A stretch of 64,000 nucleotides of DNA from Bog-473 sp963821755 (GTDB lineage: Bacteria > Actinomycetota > Acidimicrobiia > Acidimicrobiales > RAAP-2): NCBI GenBank assembly GCA_963821755.1, contig CAWGEX010000005.1, positions 806,001 through 870,000 of the forward strand, given 5' to 3'. Positions 1 to 8,485 of the stretch are shown here, piece by piece (position 1 is the stretch's first letter; each line of letters begins with the position of its first letter). The notes under the pieces were generated by a model, which had not been told where the DNA came from, ran no database searches, and saw nothing but the letters and a program-made list of their open reading frames with translations. A program made the position numbers and the translations under genes.

Positions 1-903
1 GTTCACGATGAAGGCACCCTCACCCGGGTTGTTAGCACCGCCGTCGAACGTGTCTTCGCTACGGCTGCACGTGTTTGTCACGTAGTAGTGAGTACGTTCA
101 AGGATGTTGGCCCCAGTGGCACCGCCTTGGGTGACGGCCATCCCGTTGTTGAGCCACCGGTCGCCGAAGTTCAAACTGTACGATGGGGTGACGACAGTGG
201 AGTGTTCAGGATTGAAACCCCAGGTGTTGTTTGGAGCCAGCGAGCCCGTGCCCATTTTGTAAGTTCCGGTGTACGAACCCGAGTCGAGGCTGAAGGTGTA
301 TTTGACTCCGTCGGTGCCGGCGCCACCTCCGGTCAGGGTGTCACTGTGGAAGAGGTACACGTAGCCGAACTGTGAGGGAGCCAACGGATCGGCAGCTTTG
401 ACTTCTTCCCGGGTTGTCACGTCGACGCCGCTCGGGTTGGGAACCGAGCTACCGGCTTGCTGGCCGGTGTCGACGGCAAGAAACGACAGTTGATCATTGG
501 CGTCGAACATGGGGTTTGAGTCGGGCGGGGTATATGTACCGCTCGAGGTGTATCCCGGTGAAAGGCTCGCCGGAGGCGTGTACACCAAGATCTTGTATGG
601 CGTCGTTGTACCGAACACGTCAGGGTAGCTCGACGTCGGGAGGTTGTAGATCTGGCCCGGACTCACAAAGTCGCGCTGGTCGACCTGCACTGGTATCTGA
701 TGCCACGAACTACCATTCCATGCGAAGCCGACGACGTGCATCGGATCTGTACCGAGGAGCTTCGGTAAGGCGCTCCCGTCGAGCACCACGGGGTCGGATG
801 ACCGAGAGAGCGTGGCGCCGAAAAGTGTGCAACCGGCCAATCCGAAAGCCGCCAAACCGGCGGCCAAGACGGCGATAGGAACGCGGCATCGTAGAACCTT
901 CAC
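1..903 (-). CDS. Putative secreted lipoprotein, cut by the window edge (C-terminus missing)
   Basis: The reading frame is open for 301 codons and runs off the left edge, so the C-terminus is not seen. I chose the GTG at 903 because GGAGG (911-915) lies 7 bases upstream; another in-frame GTG at 909 is too close to it. The N-terminus is basic, then hydrophobic, and ends in a lipobox Leu-Ala-Gly-Cys with the Cys at residue 25, so the protein is probably lipid-anchored on the outer face of the membrane. The mature part is rich in Ser, Thr, Gly, Tyr and Pro and has no motif I recognise. It looks like a beta-rich extracytoplasmic domain. Function unknown. Confidence 0.75.
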   Translation of the reverse strand, partial: MKVLRCRVPIAVLAAGLAAFGLAGCTLFGATLSRSSDPVVLDGSALPKLLGTDPMHVVGFAWNGSSWHQIPVQVDQRDFVSPGQIYNLPTSSYPDVFGTTTPYKILVYTPPASLSPGYTSSGTYTPPDSNPMFDANDQLSFLAVDTGQQAGSSVPNPSGVDVTTREEVKAADPLAPSQFGYVYLFHSDTLTGGGAGTDGVKYTFSLDSGSYTGTYKMGTGSLAPNNTWGFNPEHSTVVTPSYSLNFGDRWLNNGMAVTQGGATGANILERTHYYVTNTCSRSEDTFDGGANNPGEGAFIVN

Positions 904-1148
904 GTCCACCCCTCCATTTGACTCACACAGAGACCTCGCTGTGATTATTGCACGCGTCGGTGGTCGCCAGTCGGTTGGATAGCTACACGTTGGGCTCGGT
1001 GACTAGATAACCCGATCGCTCAGGTTCAGTAAGCGGACATGCGTAATTTGCCTTGCAACTTTCGCAACAGAACCCGTCGAGGGAGAACGTCATGCAAGTC
1101 GTCTTTGTGGGCAGCGGAACGCGACGACTGCGCGGACGCAGCCAGACG
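904..1148. other. Intergenic region upstream of the lipoprotein gene
   Basis: This region separates two minus-strand genes, the CoA-transferase end at 1149 and the lipoprotein start at 903. An AATAAT-like -10 can be read on the minus strand at 944-949, but I cannot pair it with a good -35. No gene or terminator hairpin is evident. Confidence 0.4.
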
Positions 1149-2450
1149 TCAGCGGGACCCTAAGCTGTCGGCGATCTTTCGGAGCTCCGCCCGCTCGTCG
1201 GGATGGGCAATGTCAACTAAGGCATGTGCCCGCTCGCGCACCGTGAGACCCATCAGCTCGGCCACACCGTATTCGGTGATGACGACCCCGGTGTGGTGCC
1301 GGGGAGTTGACACAACCGAGCCCTCAGGCAACTTGCCGACGATGCGGGAGACGGGAGTGCCGGCAACGTGCACCGTCGATCGAAGGCAGATCAGCGAGTG
1401 GGAGTCCGCACGGAGCTCGGCTCCGGCCACGAAGTCCTCGTGACCTCCGACACCAGAGATCTGGCGCCCATCAATAGTGTCCGCCACCACTTGGCCGTAG
1501 AGGTCGACCGAAAGGGCCCCGTTGATAGAGACCAAGTTGGCGTTGCGCGCGATGGTGGTGGGGTCGTTCACCACATCGACATCCAAAAATGCGACGTCGT
1601 CGTTGGCATTGAGCCATCGGTAGAGCGCGGAGGATCCGAGCGCAAAGGTGGTGACCGAGACTCCGGGAAATACGCCCTTGTTGGCGTTGGTGACCTTTCC
1701 CGCCTGATGCAACTGCATCAGGCCTGTGGTGAACATTTCCGAGTGAATGCCGAAGCCACCCAATGGGCCGGACGCCAGTTCGGAGGCGACGATATTGGGA
1801 ATGGTCCCGATCCCAGTTTGTAAGGTGGCGCCTTCGACCACGAAGGCCAAGGCGTGATCGCAGATGGCCCGGTCCTCGTCACTGGGTGGTGGCTCCTCGA
1901 GCGAGAACGGCACACCGTCGGCCTCAACGAGGACATCGATCACCTCCACCGGAATGGTGTTGTCGAATTCAGGCGAGAGGGTCTTGGTGCGGGGTAGGTT
2001 GGGGTTGACCTCCATGATCAGGAGGCGATCGGGGTCGTGTCCCGCTCGGAGGAGTTCTGGCCGCGTTGCGCCGTAGTGCAATGCGAGATTGACGTTTCCA
2101 TTGGCATCAGGCGGCGCTCCTTGGGCCACCATCACACGCGGAGCGAACATGGCCAGGATGGGAGCGAATTGCCTGAATCCGCCCGGCACGTGTTCGATGC
2201 GGTGACCCTGGGAGAGCAGAAGCCTCTCCGCCGGGCCGAAGAAGCCGCAGCGGTACGAGACGCCAGGCTTGGTAAGCACGTCGTAGTAGTTGAGGAGGAG
2301 GGCTCCGCCAAAAACGAGGTCCTCCCAGTCGTCCCGTGATCCCAGTGCCGTCAAGAATGCGTCAGGGTTGGCCGGCCCCAACCCGAAGCCGACTTGATCG
2401 ACGGGCCGGACGAAGGAGATCGACTCTTCAGGTGTGCAGGTAATGGGCAC
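1149..2450 (-). CDS. Acetyl-CoA hydrolase/transferase family protein (CoA-transferase)
   Basis: The 433-residue length is normal for the acetyl-CoA hydrolase / 4-hydroxybutyrate CoA-transferase family, which moves CoA between acyl-CoA and a free acid through a glutamyl-CoA intermediate. The N-terminal half has the family pattern around 'GFFGPAER' and 'QGAPPDANGNVN'. The C-terminal half has 'GIGTIPNIVASEL', 'GIHSEMFTTG', 'SINGALSVDLYGQV' and 'TEYGVAELMGL', all typical of AcetylCoA_hyd_C. The Glu of 'HSEM' is a candidate catalytic residue by family analogy. The start is GTG at 2450 without an obvious Shine-Dalgarno, so it could be off by a few codons. It stands alone, divergent from the NUDIX gene. 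The substrate cannot be read from sequence. Confidence 0.88.
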   Translation of the reverse strand: MPITCTPEESISFVRPVDQVGFGLGPANPDAFLTALGSRDDWEDLVFGGALLLNYYDVLTKPGVSYRCGFFGPAERLLLSQGHRIEHVPGGFRQFAPILAMFAPRVMVAQGAPPDANGNVNLALHYGATRPELLRAGHDPDRLLIMEVNPNLPRTKTLSPEFDNTIPVEVIDVLVEADGVPFSLEEPPPSDEDRAICDHALAFVVEGATLQTGIGTIPNIVASELASGPLGGFGIHSEMFTTGLMQLHQAGKVTNANKGVFPGVSVTTFALGSSALYRWLNANDDVAFLDVDVVNDPTTIARNANLVSINGALSVDLYGQVVADTIDGRQISGVGGHEDFVAGAELRADSHSLICLRSTVHVAGTPVSRIVGKLPEGSVVSTPRHHTGVVITEYGVAELMGLTVRERAHALVDIAHPDERAELRKIADSLGSR

Positions 2451-2689
2451 GGCGCTATCGAGGGCATTCGCTGGTGAGAGAAGTCACGTTCCCATTTTGC
2501 CGCACGCATCATGTTCCACGCCATCGCCCGGCTGGCCACGAACGGTGCAATGACGATCACGGATGCGTAGCCACCGCAGCAAGAATGGATTGTGGTAGCT
2601 CAGCACGCACGGAACTGACCGAAGTACTGGACGCAATGGATGGGCGTTAATTTGAGGGCAATGCCAAAGTGGTGAGGAGGAACCTAGCG

Positions 2690-3184
2690 ATGTCCAAGCT
2701 AAGCGCAGGAATTCTCCTGTTCAAAGTCAGTGATAACGATGTACTTGAGGTACTCATTGTGCATCCGGGAGGGCCCTTCTGGGCCAAGAAGGACGAGGCT
2801 GCGTGGTCGATTCCCAAAGGTGAGTATCTGGAGGGCGAGGATGCGTACGAAGCGGCCCACCGAGAGTTTCGCGAGGAGCTCGGAACGGATGCCCCCTCCA
2901 GTTCCGGCATCGACTTAGGAGAGGTCAAACAATCCAGTGGAAAGCGAATTCGCGTGTGGGCGATCGAGGGAGATCTCGATGCCTCGAAAATCGAGAGCAA
3001 TACCTTCGCCATGGAGTGGCCACCCAAGTCTGGAGAGTCCGCCGATTTTCCAGAAGTTGATCGAGCGGCCTGGGAGCCGATCGCGGTTGCCAGACGCAAG
3101 GTACACAAGGGCCAGGTCGACTTCTTGAGCCGCTTGACCGATGCGCTTCGTAACGAAGGCCGAGTCGGTGAGAGGTACGGATGA
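2690..3184 (+). CDS. NUDIX hydrolase
   Basis: A 164-residue single-domain NUDIX protein. The box is complete: Gly, five residues, Glu, seven residues, then 'REFREELGT', giving the Mg-binding REUXEE core. The preceding 'WSIPKGE' is typical of the family. NUDIX enzymes cleave nucleoside diphosphates linked to another group; the substrate here is not evident. I chose the ATG at 2690 because GGAGG at 2676-2680 lies nine bases upstream; an earlier in-frame GTG at 2669 lies before that site. Probably cytosolic, as no signal peptide or membrane segment is visible. It appears monocistronic. Confidence 0.9.
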   Translation: MSKLSAGILLFKVSDNDVLEVLIVHPGGPFWAKKDEAAWSIPKGEYLEGEDAYEAAHREFREELGTDAPSSSGIDLGEVKQSSGKRIRVWAIEGDLDASKIESNTFAMEWPPKSGESADFPEVDRAAWEPIAVARRKVHKGQVDFLSRLTDALRNEGRVGERYG

Positions 3185-3501
3185 TGAGCCCTCCTCGCAA
3201 AGCTCACTCTTCTGAACAAAGGGGCGGCCAAGGGCGGACTCCTCAGTAGCAGCCGGAGCCGGGCCTCACCCTTTCGAGCTAACTACTCGGGCCGATCTCG
3301 TTTTGACTCCGACACCGGTCGTGGTCAAGGTGGGCTTTGATCGCGAGAATGTCGCGAATCTGTCACCCAAGACGTCCGCCCATCACCTCCCAACAACCGT
3401 CACGTTGAGTTCCGCCAACAACATCTGTTTCCAGTTGTGTTGCGCTCCATTCGTGTCTACCGTTACCGACAGGACCAGGGTTGACATCAGTTGGAGGAAA
3501 C
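3185..3501. other. Gap of about 300 bases without a gene
   Basis: I see no convincing reading frame, hairpin or repeat here. A strong Shine-Dalgarno for the next small gene (GGAGG, 3492-3496) sits at the right end. Confidence 0.4.
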
Positions 3502-3783
3502 GTGCAGCCAGGGTCAGTTCGTGCCGTTGAGTATGAGATTGTGTCCAATCAGGCGGACATCTTCGGGTTGTCCAATGGCACACTGAAGAACGAACTGGCC
3601 GGGCTCTCCGAACTCGGTGTGATGCGATGCGTCGATGACCAGTCCCGGAAGCTCACGGTGATCGGTGACGCGAAGCACGTGCGGAAACTGATCGCGAATG
3701 GTATGGCGTGTAACCCTGACGGGATGGAGTTGACCCGGCACGTGTTCCCCGTGGTCCTGCCTGGTTGGCAGAAGTCGAAGTGA
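3502..3783 (+). CDS. Small hypothetical protein (93 aa)
   Basis: I do not recognise a family. The GTG at 3502 follows GGAGG at a spacing of five bases, which is the best argument that this is a real gene. The protein is soluble and mixed in charge, with an alternating polar/hydrophobic stretch ('GTLKNELAGLSELGVMRCVDD') that could form helices, followed by a beta-like 'KLTVIGDAKHVRKLI'. That layout vaguely recalls a small winged-helix or dimerisation domain, but no diagnostic motif supports it. There is no signal peptide. It stands alone, with non-coding DNA on both sides. Confidence 0.55.
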   Translation: MQPGSVRAVEYEIVSNQADIFGLSNGTLKNELAGLSELGVMRCVDDQSRKLTVIGDAKHVRKLIANGMACNPDGMELTRHVFPVVLPGWQKSK

Positions 3784-4339
3784 ATGCGATGAACCATGCG
3801 GGGCCGGATTTCCTCAGGACTCCCGCAGTCGGTGGTCCTGTTTGACTGATCGGACTCCTCGTTCGGCCTTTCGACGGAGGTGCAATGAACCGTGGCGAAC
3901 GTGCCGGTGGCGGTGTTCGTAACACTCAGGTTGGTCCTCAGCGATCAAGCAGGCCAGCACGAGCAAGTGTTTGCATTACCACCCAATGTGCCCACGAGAC
4001 GCCGCTGTGTCGTTGCTCGCGACGACGGCCGGGGGGTGTCCGAATGGGCGCCCGGGAGTGGTTTGTGGATGGTGAAGGCCAGACCTCATCGGCCGACAAT
4101 CTGGAGGAGGCGCCTCGTATTGCCTTTGGCGTCACGCTTTGTTCTCGGAATGGTCGACCAATCGCCACCAACAAGCGCGAAGTCTTCGCACGATGGTTCT
4201 TGCCGACAACGTGGGGCCCTCCGCGCACCGCCTCCATCGGTATTGTGCCCAGCGGCATGCACATGAACCGAGCGGCACGATCAACTGCGACCTCGGGCTC
4301 GACCCGTCGACTTCGGGTGGCCCGTAGGTTCTGGAACCG
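3784..4339. other. 556-base stretch with no supported gene
   Basis: Two overlapping plus-strand frames (about 3885-4343 and 3892-4266) and an opposing minus-strand frame are open here. None has a Shine-Dalgarno, a recognisable motif or persuasive codon use. The part of the first frame from about 4044 has a protein-like composition and might be the remnant of a decayed gene. I leave it uncalled. Confidence 0.35.
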
Positions 4340-4561
4340 ATGACCAAAGGGCAACACGCGCCGCAGCGGGGATGGGTCCGCAGTCACCTCCATGCCCTTC
4401 GGCGGACGTGGCACATGACCGACGGCTGCATCGCTCCGGACTGCCAAAGGCCGGCGATGAAGTTCCCACCGTCTCGGTACTGCAAGAACCACTGTGACTA
4501 CGTGCCGCCGAACGTTGGTCGCAGTGTCACGATTCCTCCGACGCCTCACGAAGAGTTCTAG
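4340..4561 (+). CDS. Small protein with a four-cysteine zinc-binding-like motif (73 aa)
   Basis: Unknown family. The centre carries Cys-x4-Cys, then about 14 residues, then 'YCKNHC'. This resembles the short zinc knuckles of bacterial and phage proteins in which two Cys are followed by a Cys-x-x-His or Cys-x3-Cys pair. Zinc binding is an inference. The start is uncertain: ATG 4340 gives 73 residues, and an internal ATG at 4415 would give 48 residues while keeping all the cysteines. Neither has a clear Shine-Dalgarno. It could be a nucleic-acid-binding or adaptor peptide, or a chance frame. Confidence 0.4.
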   Translation: MTKGQHAPQRGWVRSHLHALRRTWHMTDGCIAPDCQRPAMKFPPSRYCKNHCDYVPPNVGRSVTIPPTPHEEF

Positions 4562-4819
4562 ACGATCACGTCAGTCGAAGAGGTGGATGCGGTCGAAGCG
4601 AGTCCATTCGTGACGCGCCCGGCGGTGCGGGACGACCCCATCAGATGCAACCGCCCGCCCTCATTGGCGCCCGGTGCCTCCAATGATGACGACGTCCCGA
4701 GAATGGCCGGGAGCCAGGACGTGACGGCGTTCGCACAGCCTCGTTGGGGCATTCGTGTCCATGCCGTTGCGATGTTCGCTGAGTTGGTTGGCGACGAGGA
4801 GGGAAGGGTGAAGCGTCCC

Positions 4820-5110
4820 CTACTTCTTCTTTCTTTTCCGCATGAGCTTCTGCACCGACTTCGTCATCTTGTTGACCTGCGAGGAAAGCCTGCTCAGTTG
4901 ACGGGTGAGTTCAGCCGAACCAGCGGAATCCTGCGTCGAACCCATGGTGTCAACTCGCTGCCTTAGTACGTCCATATCCTCCGCAAGGGTCATCAGCGCA
5001 ACGAGGACCGGCGGCCCAGCTTTCTCGAGCGCGTCAAGGCGGGCATTGGTGTCCGGGTATTTGCTGGTCGCCTGGGCAACCAATTCTTCAATCCGTGCTC
5101 TGGTTCCCAT
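4820..5110 (-). CDS. Small coiled-coil protein with lysine/arginine tail (96 aa), paralogue A
   Basis: The N-terminus ('MGTRARIEELVAQA') and centre ('ALMTLAEDMDVLRQRVDTM') are strongly helical with heptad-like leucines. The end is an extremely basic tail, 'SVQKLMRKRKKK'. It aligns with the next upstream gene in three blocks: an initial 'I-E-x-[LI]-V-x-Q-A' block, a central 'L-x-x-x-[MI]-x-x-L-x-x-R-V-D' block, and a distal 'SQV-x-x-MTK' block before the tail. Tandem duplication is therefore likely. A basic tail on a coiled coil suggests contact with nucleic acid, polyphosphate, a membrane surface or a storage granule (phasin-like). That is inference. Cytosolic, with no signal peptide. Confidence 0.7.
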   Translation of the reverse strand: MGTRARIEELVAQATSKYPDTNARLDALEKAGPPVLVALMTLAEDMDVLRQRVDTMGSTQDSAGSAELTRQLSRLSSQVNKMTKSVQKLMRKRKKK

Positions 5111-5262
5111 CGGGACAGCGTAGGCACTGTGAGAATCCTGGATGGGCGATGGTCAGTGGAGTTCCCGCTCATGGACGCAAACCCCCGTGGCGGTCTTCGT
5201 CCACAGGCGATCTCCTGCTTGACGCTGAGTTGGTGGGCATGAGGCGCAATCGTGGACGACAG

Positions 5263-5667
5263 CTACTTTTTCTTCGAGAGTCTCTTGGCTCCCTTCGACA
5301 GCTTCCGAACGTCCTTCGAAAGTTTCTTAAGTGCCTTGGTCATCGTTGTAACTTGCGATGTGAGGTCACCCAATTGTGAGGCTAGCTCGACCATTTCGAC
5401 GGCTTGAGCTTCGTCACCCTGGGAAGTTGCTTTGCCGTTGCTCACAACGTCGACGCGACGGTCAAGCCTGTCGATCTCCTTGGCGAGCTGGCGGAGGCCG
5501 ACTAGACACAGAACGGAAACGTCTTGGAGGAAAGCCATGCGATTGGTGGATCCCGCCTCGGCTACCCGGGCTTGTTCAACGATCGTCTCGATCTGGTCCT
5601 CGGCACTGACTCGCTTGGACACTCCCGATACCGTAGGCCCGGATCTCCATGGAGTGCTCGTGTCCAT
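5263..5667 (-). CDS. Coiled-coil protein with lysine-rich tail (134 aa), paralogue B
   Basis: The longer relative of the gene at 4820-5110, in the same orientation and 152 bases upstream of it. I start it at the ATG at 5667, preceded by AAGG about seven bases away. The frame is open further upstream, but that part reads like antisense and has unlikely composition. The helical core 'QIETIVEQARVAEAG', then 'LRQLAKEIDRLDRRVDVV', matches paralogue A. The C-terminus is a repeated 'K-x-L-S-K' pattern, 'KKLSKDVRKLSKGAKRLSKKK' in outline, which is histone-H1-like in composition. Function unknown. DNA-, polyphosphate- or granule-binding are alternatives. Confidence 0.7.
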   Translation of the reverse strand: MDTSTPWRSGPTVSGVSKRVSAEDQIETIVEQARVAEAGSTNRMAFLQDVSVLCLVGLRQLAKEIDRLDRRVDVVSNGKATSQGDEAQAVEMVELASQLGDLTSQVTTMTKALKKLSKDVRKLSKGAKRLSKKK

Positions 5668-5904
5668 GCACCGACCTTGCGGTAGCTCCGTGGCCGACTG
5701 GGTTCTCGTGGACCATGCGCCAAACGCCGACCCCCTTCGCTGACGACCGCCCGGAGCAAACCTGACCGACGGTCCCGAGCTCGTCGGGTTGTGTCGTGAT
5801 CTACCGGTCGCGGTCGGCGGGAACAACGACGCGAGCTGAAGATCGAGGGTTTCCACGGCCCCGGCGACGGTAACGCCGGAGGTTCCAGAGGCACGGACGA
5901 TCCT

Positions 5905-6429
5905 GTGCGGGGCCTCGCGGCCTTCGATAGCCTCTCAGCTGTGCCTCAGGTTGACCCCTTGCAAGCAAGGCCCGAGCCCACCCTTGATCAGCATGGCACC
6001 CCCGTCGTCCGCCTCCAGCTCACTGGGCAGGATGACACGCCCGCATGGCGCGCCATCTACAACGAGATGGCGGCGAAGGACGATTGCCCGGCTGAGATCG
6101 ACGGCCCGGAAGGAGCGCCAGTTTTGCTGGTCTATCTGACCGACACTTCGACCGATGCTGCTATTTCCAGCGTCCTAGACCGGGCCAGCTTTGAACACCT
6201 TCACAAGGTGAACACCTGCATTTTCCTACGGCCACCCGAAGCACCCACTTCACGCGCCTCGAAGGATCACATCGGGAGACATCAGGTGAAGGACATGCGG
6301 GACATCGACTGGAGCGTTCACGCATTCTGGCTTCGATGGCTGAGGGCTCACCCCGAGGCGGACCGGGACCGCTTTTCTGCCCGACGGGTAGCTACCCGAT
6401 TGGAGGGAATCACTCTGACTCCGAAGTGA
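5905..6429 (+). CDS. Hypothetical protein (174 aa)
   Basis: No family recognised. The sequence is protein-like in composition, with a plausible alpha/beta core ('APVLLVYLTDTSTDAAISSVLDRASFEHL') and a Trp-rich segment ('DIDWSVHAFWLRWLRAHPEADRDRF'). There is no signal peptide or membrane helix. The start is uncertain: GTG 5905 is the longest option, and another GTG lies about 12 codons further in; neither has a strong Shine-Dalgarno. It sits divergent from the two lysine-tailed paralogues and shares the 5668-5904 spacer with them. Confidence 0.55.
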   Translation: MRGLAAFDSLSAVPQVDPLQARPEPTLDQHGTPVVRLQLTGQDDTPAWRAIYNEMAAKDDCPAEIDGPEGAPVLLVYLTDTSTDAAISSVLDRASFEHLHKVNTCIFLRPPEAPTSRASKDHIGRHQVKDMRDIDWSVHAFWLRWLRAHPEADRDRFSARRVATRLEGITLTPK

Positions 6430-6782
6430 CCAGGATGGGCCGCCCGGTGGGTACGAGCGTCGCGGTGCATCCCTATCGGATGGTGTGCGTCCGCCGGTCC
6501 TGCGCGGAGACACTTCGGACATCGGGGAAACCTCAGGACGCGTGATTTAGGGCGGGCGGGGCCAAGTCGAACAAATGTGGGCTGTGGCCTTCCGTGTAGC
6601 CGGGTCGGGCACTTCCCTTCTCGATTCAGGAGCAACCAACACGCAACGCGAGTGCGACAGCCTCGCACCTTGGGGTCGCCATTATGGCGTCCTAGCAACT
6701 CAGGATCTATCGGTTGTGGTCGTTTCGGGGCGGGGCGACCACAACCGATGGTCTTGTCAACCACAGAAATGCAGGAATCGAC
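6430..6782. other. Gap without a recognised gene
   Basis: About 350 bases with no convincing frame. A perfect 9-base inverted repeat (GGTTGTGGT and ACCACAACC around 6713-6745) flanks 'CGTTTCGGGGCGGGGCG'-like DNA and could be a terminator or operator. It has no T-tract. Confidence 0.35.
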
Positions 6783-6863
6783 ATGTCTGTTGCGAACGGA
6801 TCTATCGACATGAGCGGCACCGGCAATCCTCGCTCCGATGAGTGCGAGCACACCGGGTTATGA
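6783..6863 (+). CDS. Possible 26-aa peptide translated ahead of a small membrane protein
   Basis: An ATG opens 26 codons, with the stop TGA overlapping the next ATG in an ATGA junction. The peptide is polar and has one Cys. Nothing in the sequence shows that it is made, apart from the tight coupling geometry with the following membrane peptide. It could be a leader peptide that controls translation of the next frame. Confidence 0.25.
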   Translation: MSVANGSIDMSGTGNPRSDECEHTGL

Positions 6864-6958
6864 CACTGCGTTCACGCATCTACTGGACCATCTCCGTGGT
6901 CATCTCGGCCGCCGTCTTCGCTCTGCCTTTCCTCAACCTGTTCAAGGTCCATCCATGA
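6860..6958 (+). CDS. Putative 32-aa single-pass membrane microprotein
   Basis: A 33-codon frame starts within the stop of the preceding 26-codon frame. It encodes a basic N-terminus (MTLRSR), a 20-residue hydrophobic stretch ('YWTISVVISAAVFALPFLNL') and a short basic tail (FKVHP). This positive-inside, single-helix layout is typical of bacterial membrane microproteins, such as accessory subunits of transporters or oxidases. No partner gene is adjacent. No Shine-Dalgarno is obvious, which fits translation by coupling. Confidence 0.35.
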   Translation: MTLRSRIYWTISVVISAAVFALPFLNLFKVHP

Positions 6959-7079
6959 TGAGCACACGCATCTAGCAAAGAGACCCTTGCCACCCCGATG
7001 ACATCGGGTCGGTGAAGAGCGGCGAGTCCTCCCCGCTGCTGGGCGAGCCCACATGGAACCCGCTGCTGCGCTGGCGGTC

Positions 7080-7652
7080 TCAGCCCGAAGGGTCAGCGTC
7101 GGGCGCGAGGTAGGCACGCCACGGGAGCGGTGCCAAGGTCGACAGGTCCTGGCGAAACTTAGGAGTGGAGGCTCGGGTTCCATCCCCCGGAGCTGTGATC
7201 CAGGAGCAGCCACTCAGGTCAGCGTCGATTCGCTGCGTGGCCCCATGGGCGTACGTGAAATAGAGGCGGGCGCCCGTGCCGTCGTCGTCGGGGCACGTAT
7301 ACGTGTCGGCGTTCGGGACCAACCGCGCTACCTCAATGTCGCTGGCCAAGGTGGAGGCGATGTGAGCGTTGCCCCGAGTCAGCACGGCCGTGCACGCCCT
7401 GCTGTTCAGGCCAGGGAGCCAGACGACGGCCACGGCGGCTGGATGCACCAAGACCGACGGTGACGTCGTACTGGGAGGTGACGAAATGGAGGTGTGTCCC
7501 GACACGACGCACACCGCTCCTCGCAGATGAGTGGCCGGGACCAAGCTGGATGGGGCCACGCCTGCGTGGGCTGTGAAGACCGGGGCACCGATGGTCGTGA
7601 GGAACATGGCGCAGATCAACCCAGCACCGGCGCGAGCCACGCACTTTGTCAT
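7080..7652 (-). CDS. Secreted hypothetical protein (190 aa), second gene of a coupled pair
   Basis: Starts with 'MTKCVARAGAGLICAMFLTTIGAPVFTAHA', a clear Sec signal peptide with a likely cleavage after Ala-His-Ala near residue 30. The mature region has five Cys, probably disulfide-bonded outside the cell ('AVCVVSG', 'SRACTAVL', 'DTYTCPDD', 'LSGCSWI'). No known domain. Its start codon overlaps the stop of the upstream secreted protein by four bases (ATGA), so the two are probably translated together and act in the same place. Confidence 0.72.
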   Translation of the reverse strand: MTKCVARAGAGLICAMFLTTIGAPVFTAHAGVAPSSLVPATHLRGAVCVVSGHTSISSPPSTTSPSVLVHPAAVAVVWLPGLNSRACTAVLTRGNAHIASTLASDIEVARLVPNADTYTCPDDDGTGARLYFTYAHGATQRIDADLSGCSWITAPGDGTRASTPKFRQDLSTLAPLPWRAYLAPDADPSG

Positions 7653-8485
7653 CGAACGACCTGGATCGGGACGAACGGGGTGAAGTACGTAGGCGACGGC
7701 CGTCCCCCCGGCCCATCTGGCCCGTCGATGGCCACGCCGCTCACCTCAGCGACGGCGTCGTAGCGACCCGGTGGCAGAGCCGACCCGATGCCACCGTCGC
7801 AGCGCCCGGTGCCCCCGACGACGGCGACGTTCTGAGACTGGCCGGGAAGCAGCATTGGTGCGGCGGCAGTCCCGGCGATTGCACCGGTGAAAATGCCGAC
7901 CACGCGCCGCGTGCCCGGGTTCGTAATGACGACCTCGATGGGGCTTTCGGTGAGGACACGGACACTCCGCGTGGTACTCGTGTCGCGGAACGCCACGTGA
8001 CCAGTCAAGTTCGCACCGATCTTGATCACCCGGGAACGGAGCTGGAGAACCGAGGAGTAGCCCGCCGGGGTCGCCGTGGGGGCGGCCAGGATGCCACAGG
8101 TCGCGCTTCGTCCTGGATGGCCGTTCCAAACTGTCCAGCCGACCATGATCTGGACCGACGGACCGAAATCGGCGCGCACCTTCTGGGCCAGCGCCTCACT
8201 CCCCGGAGTGAGCATCACCACGAGGTGGCCCTGGGCGCACTGGCCAACGCCAATCAAGCGCTTGCCGGCGAAGGCTGCGACCTCCTTCTCAATCGGCTGG
8301 ATCTGGCCTGTTGGCACCGGTGGGATGGAGGTGGCGAAGGTACACGGTGGTTGTGCGGCTGGGACCGTACGCGCAATCGGTGGATACGAGCTCGATCCGG
8401 CGGCCGTAGCCTGCCCACCGGCTATCCCGACGCCCGCCAGGGCCAGCACACCTGTGGCCGCAATTCGACCGATGAACGTCATCAA
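7649..8485 (-). CDS. Secreted hypothetical protein (278 aa), first gene of a coupled pair
   Basis: An N-terminal hydrophobic segment ('IAATGVLALAGVGIAGGQATAAG') is a good Sec signal peptide. The mature part is beta-like, with Cys near 'PPCTFATS', 'VGQCAQGH', 'SATCGILAA' and 'TGRCDGGIG'. It contains an Ig-like or fibronectin-like stretch, 'SPIEVVITNPGTRRVVGIF', and a 'LLPGQSQNVAVVGGTGRC' loop, suggesting an extracellular beta-sandwich. I do not recognise a named family. The stop overlaps the start of the 190-aa secreted protein. No terminator or regulator is visible between them. Confidence 0.75.
   Translation of the reverse strand: MMTFIGRIAATGVLALAGVGIAGGQATAAGSSSYPPIARTVPAAQPPCTFATSIPPVPTGQIQPIEKEVAAFAGKRLIGVGQCAQGHLVVMLTPGSEALAQKVRADFGPSVQIMVGWTVWNGHPGRSATCGILAAPTATPAGYSSVLQLRSRVIKIGANLTGHVAFRDTSTTRSVRVLTESPIEVVITNPGTRRVVGIFTGAIAGTAAAPMLLPGQSQNVAVVGGTGRCDGGIGSALPPGRYDAVAEVSGVAIDGPDGPGGRPSPTYFTPFVPIQVVR

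Noticed and set aside
3885..4343. Two overlapping plus-strand frames as genes
   Set aside because: No Shine-Dalgarno, motif or coding signature; one may be a decayed remnant, but it cannot be supported.
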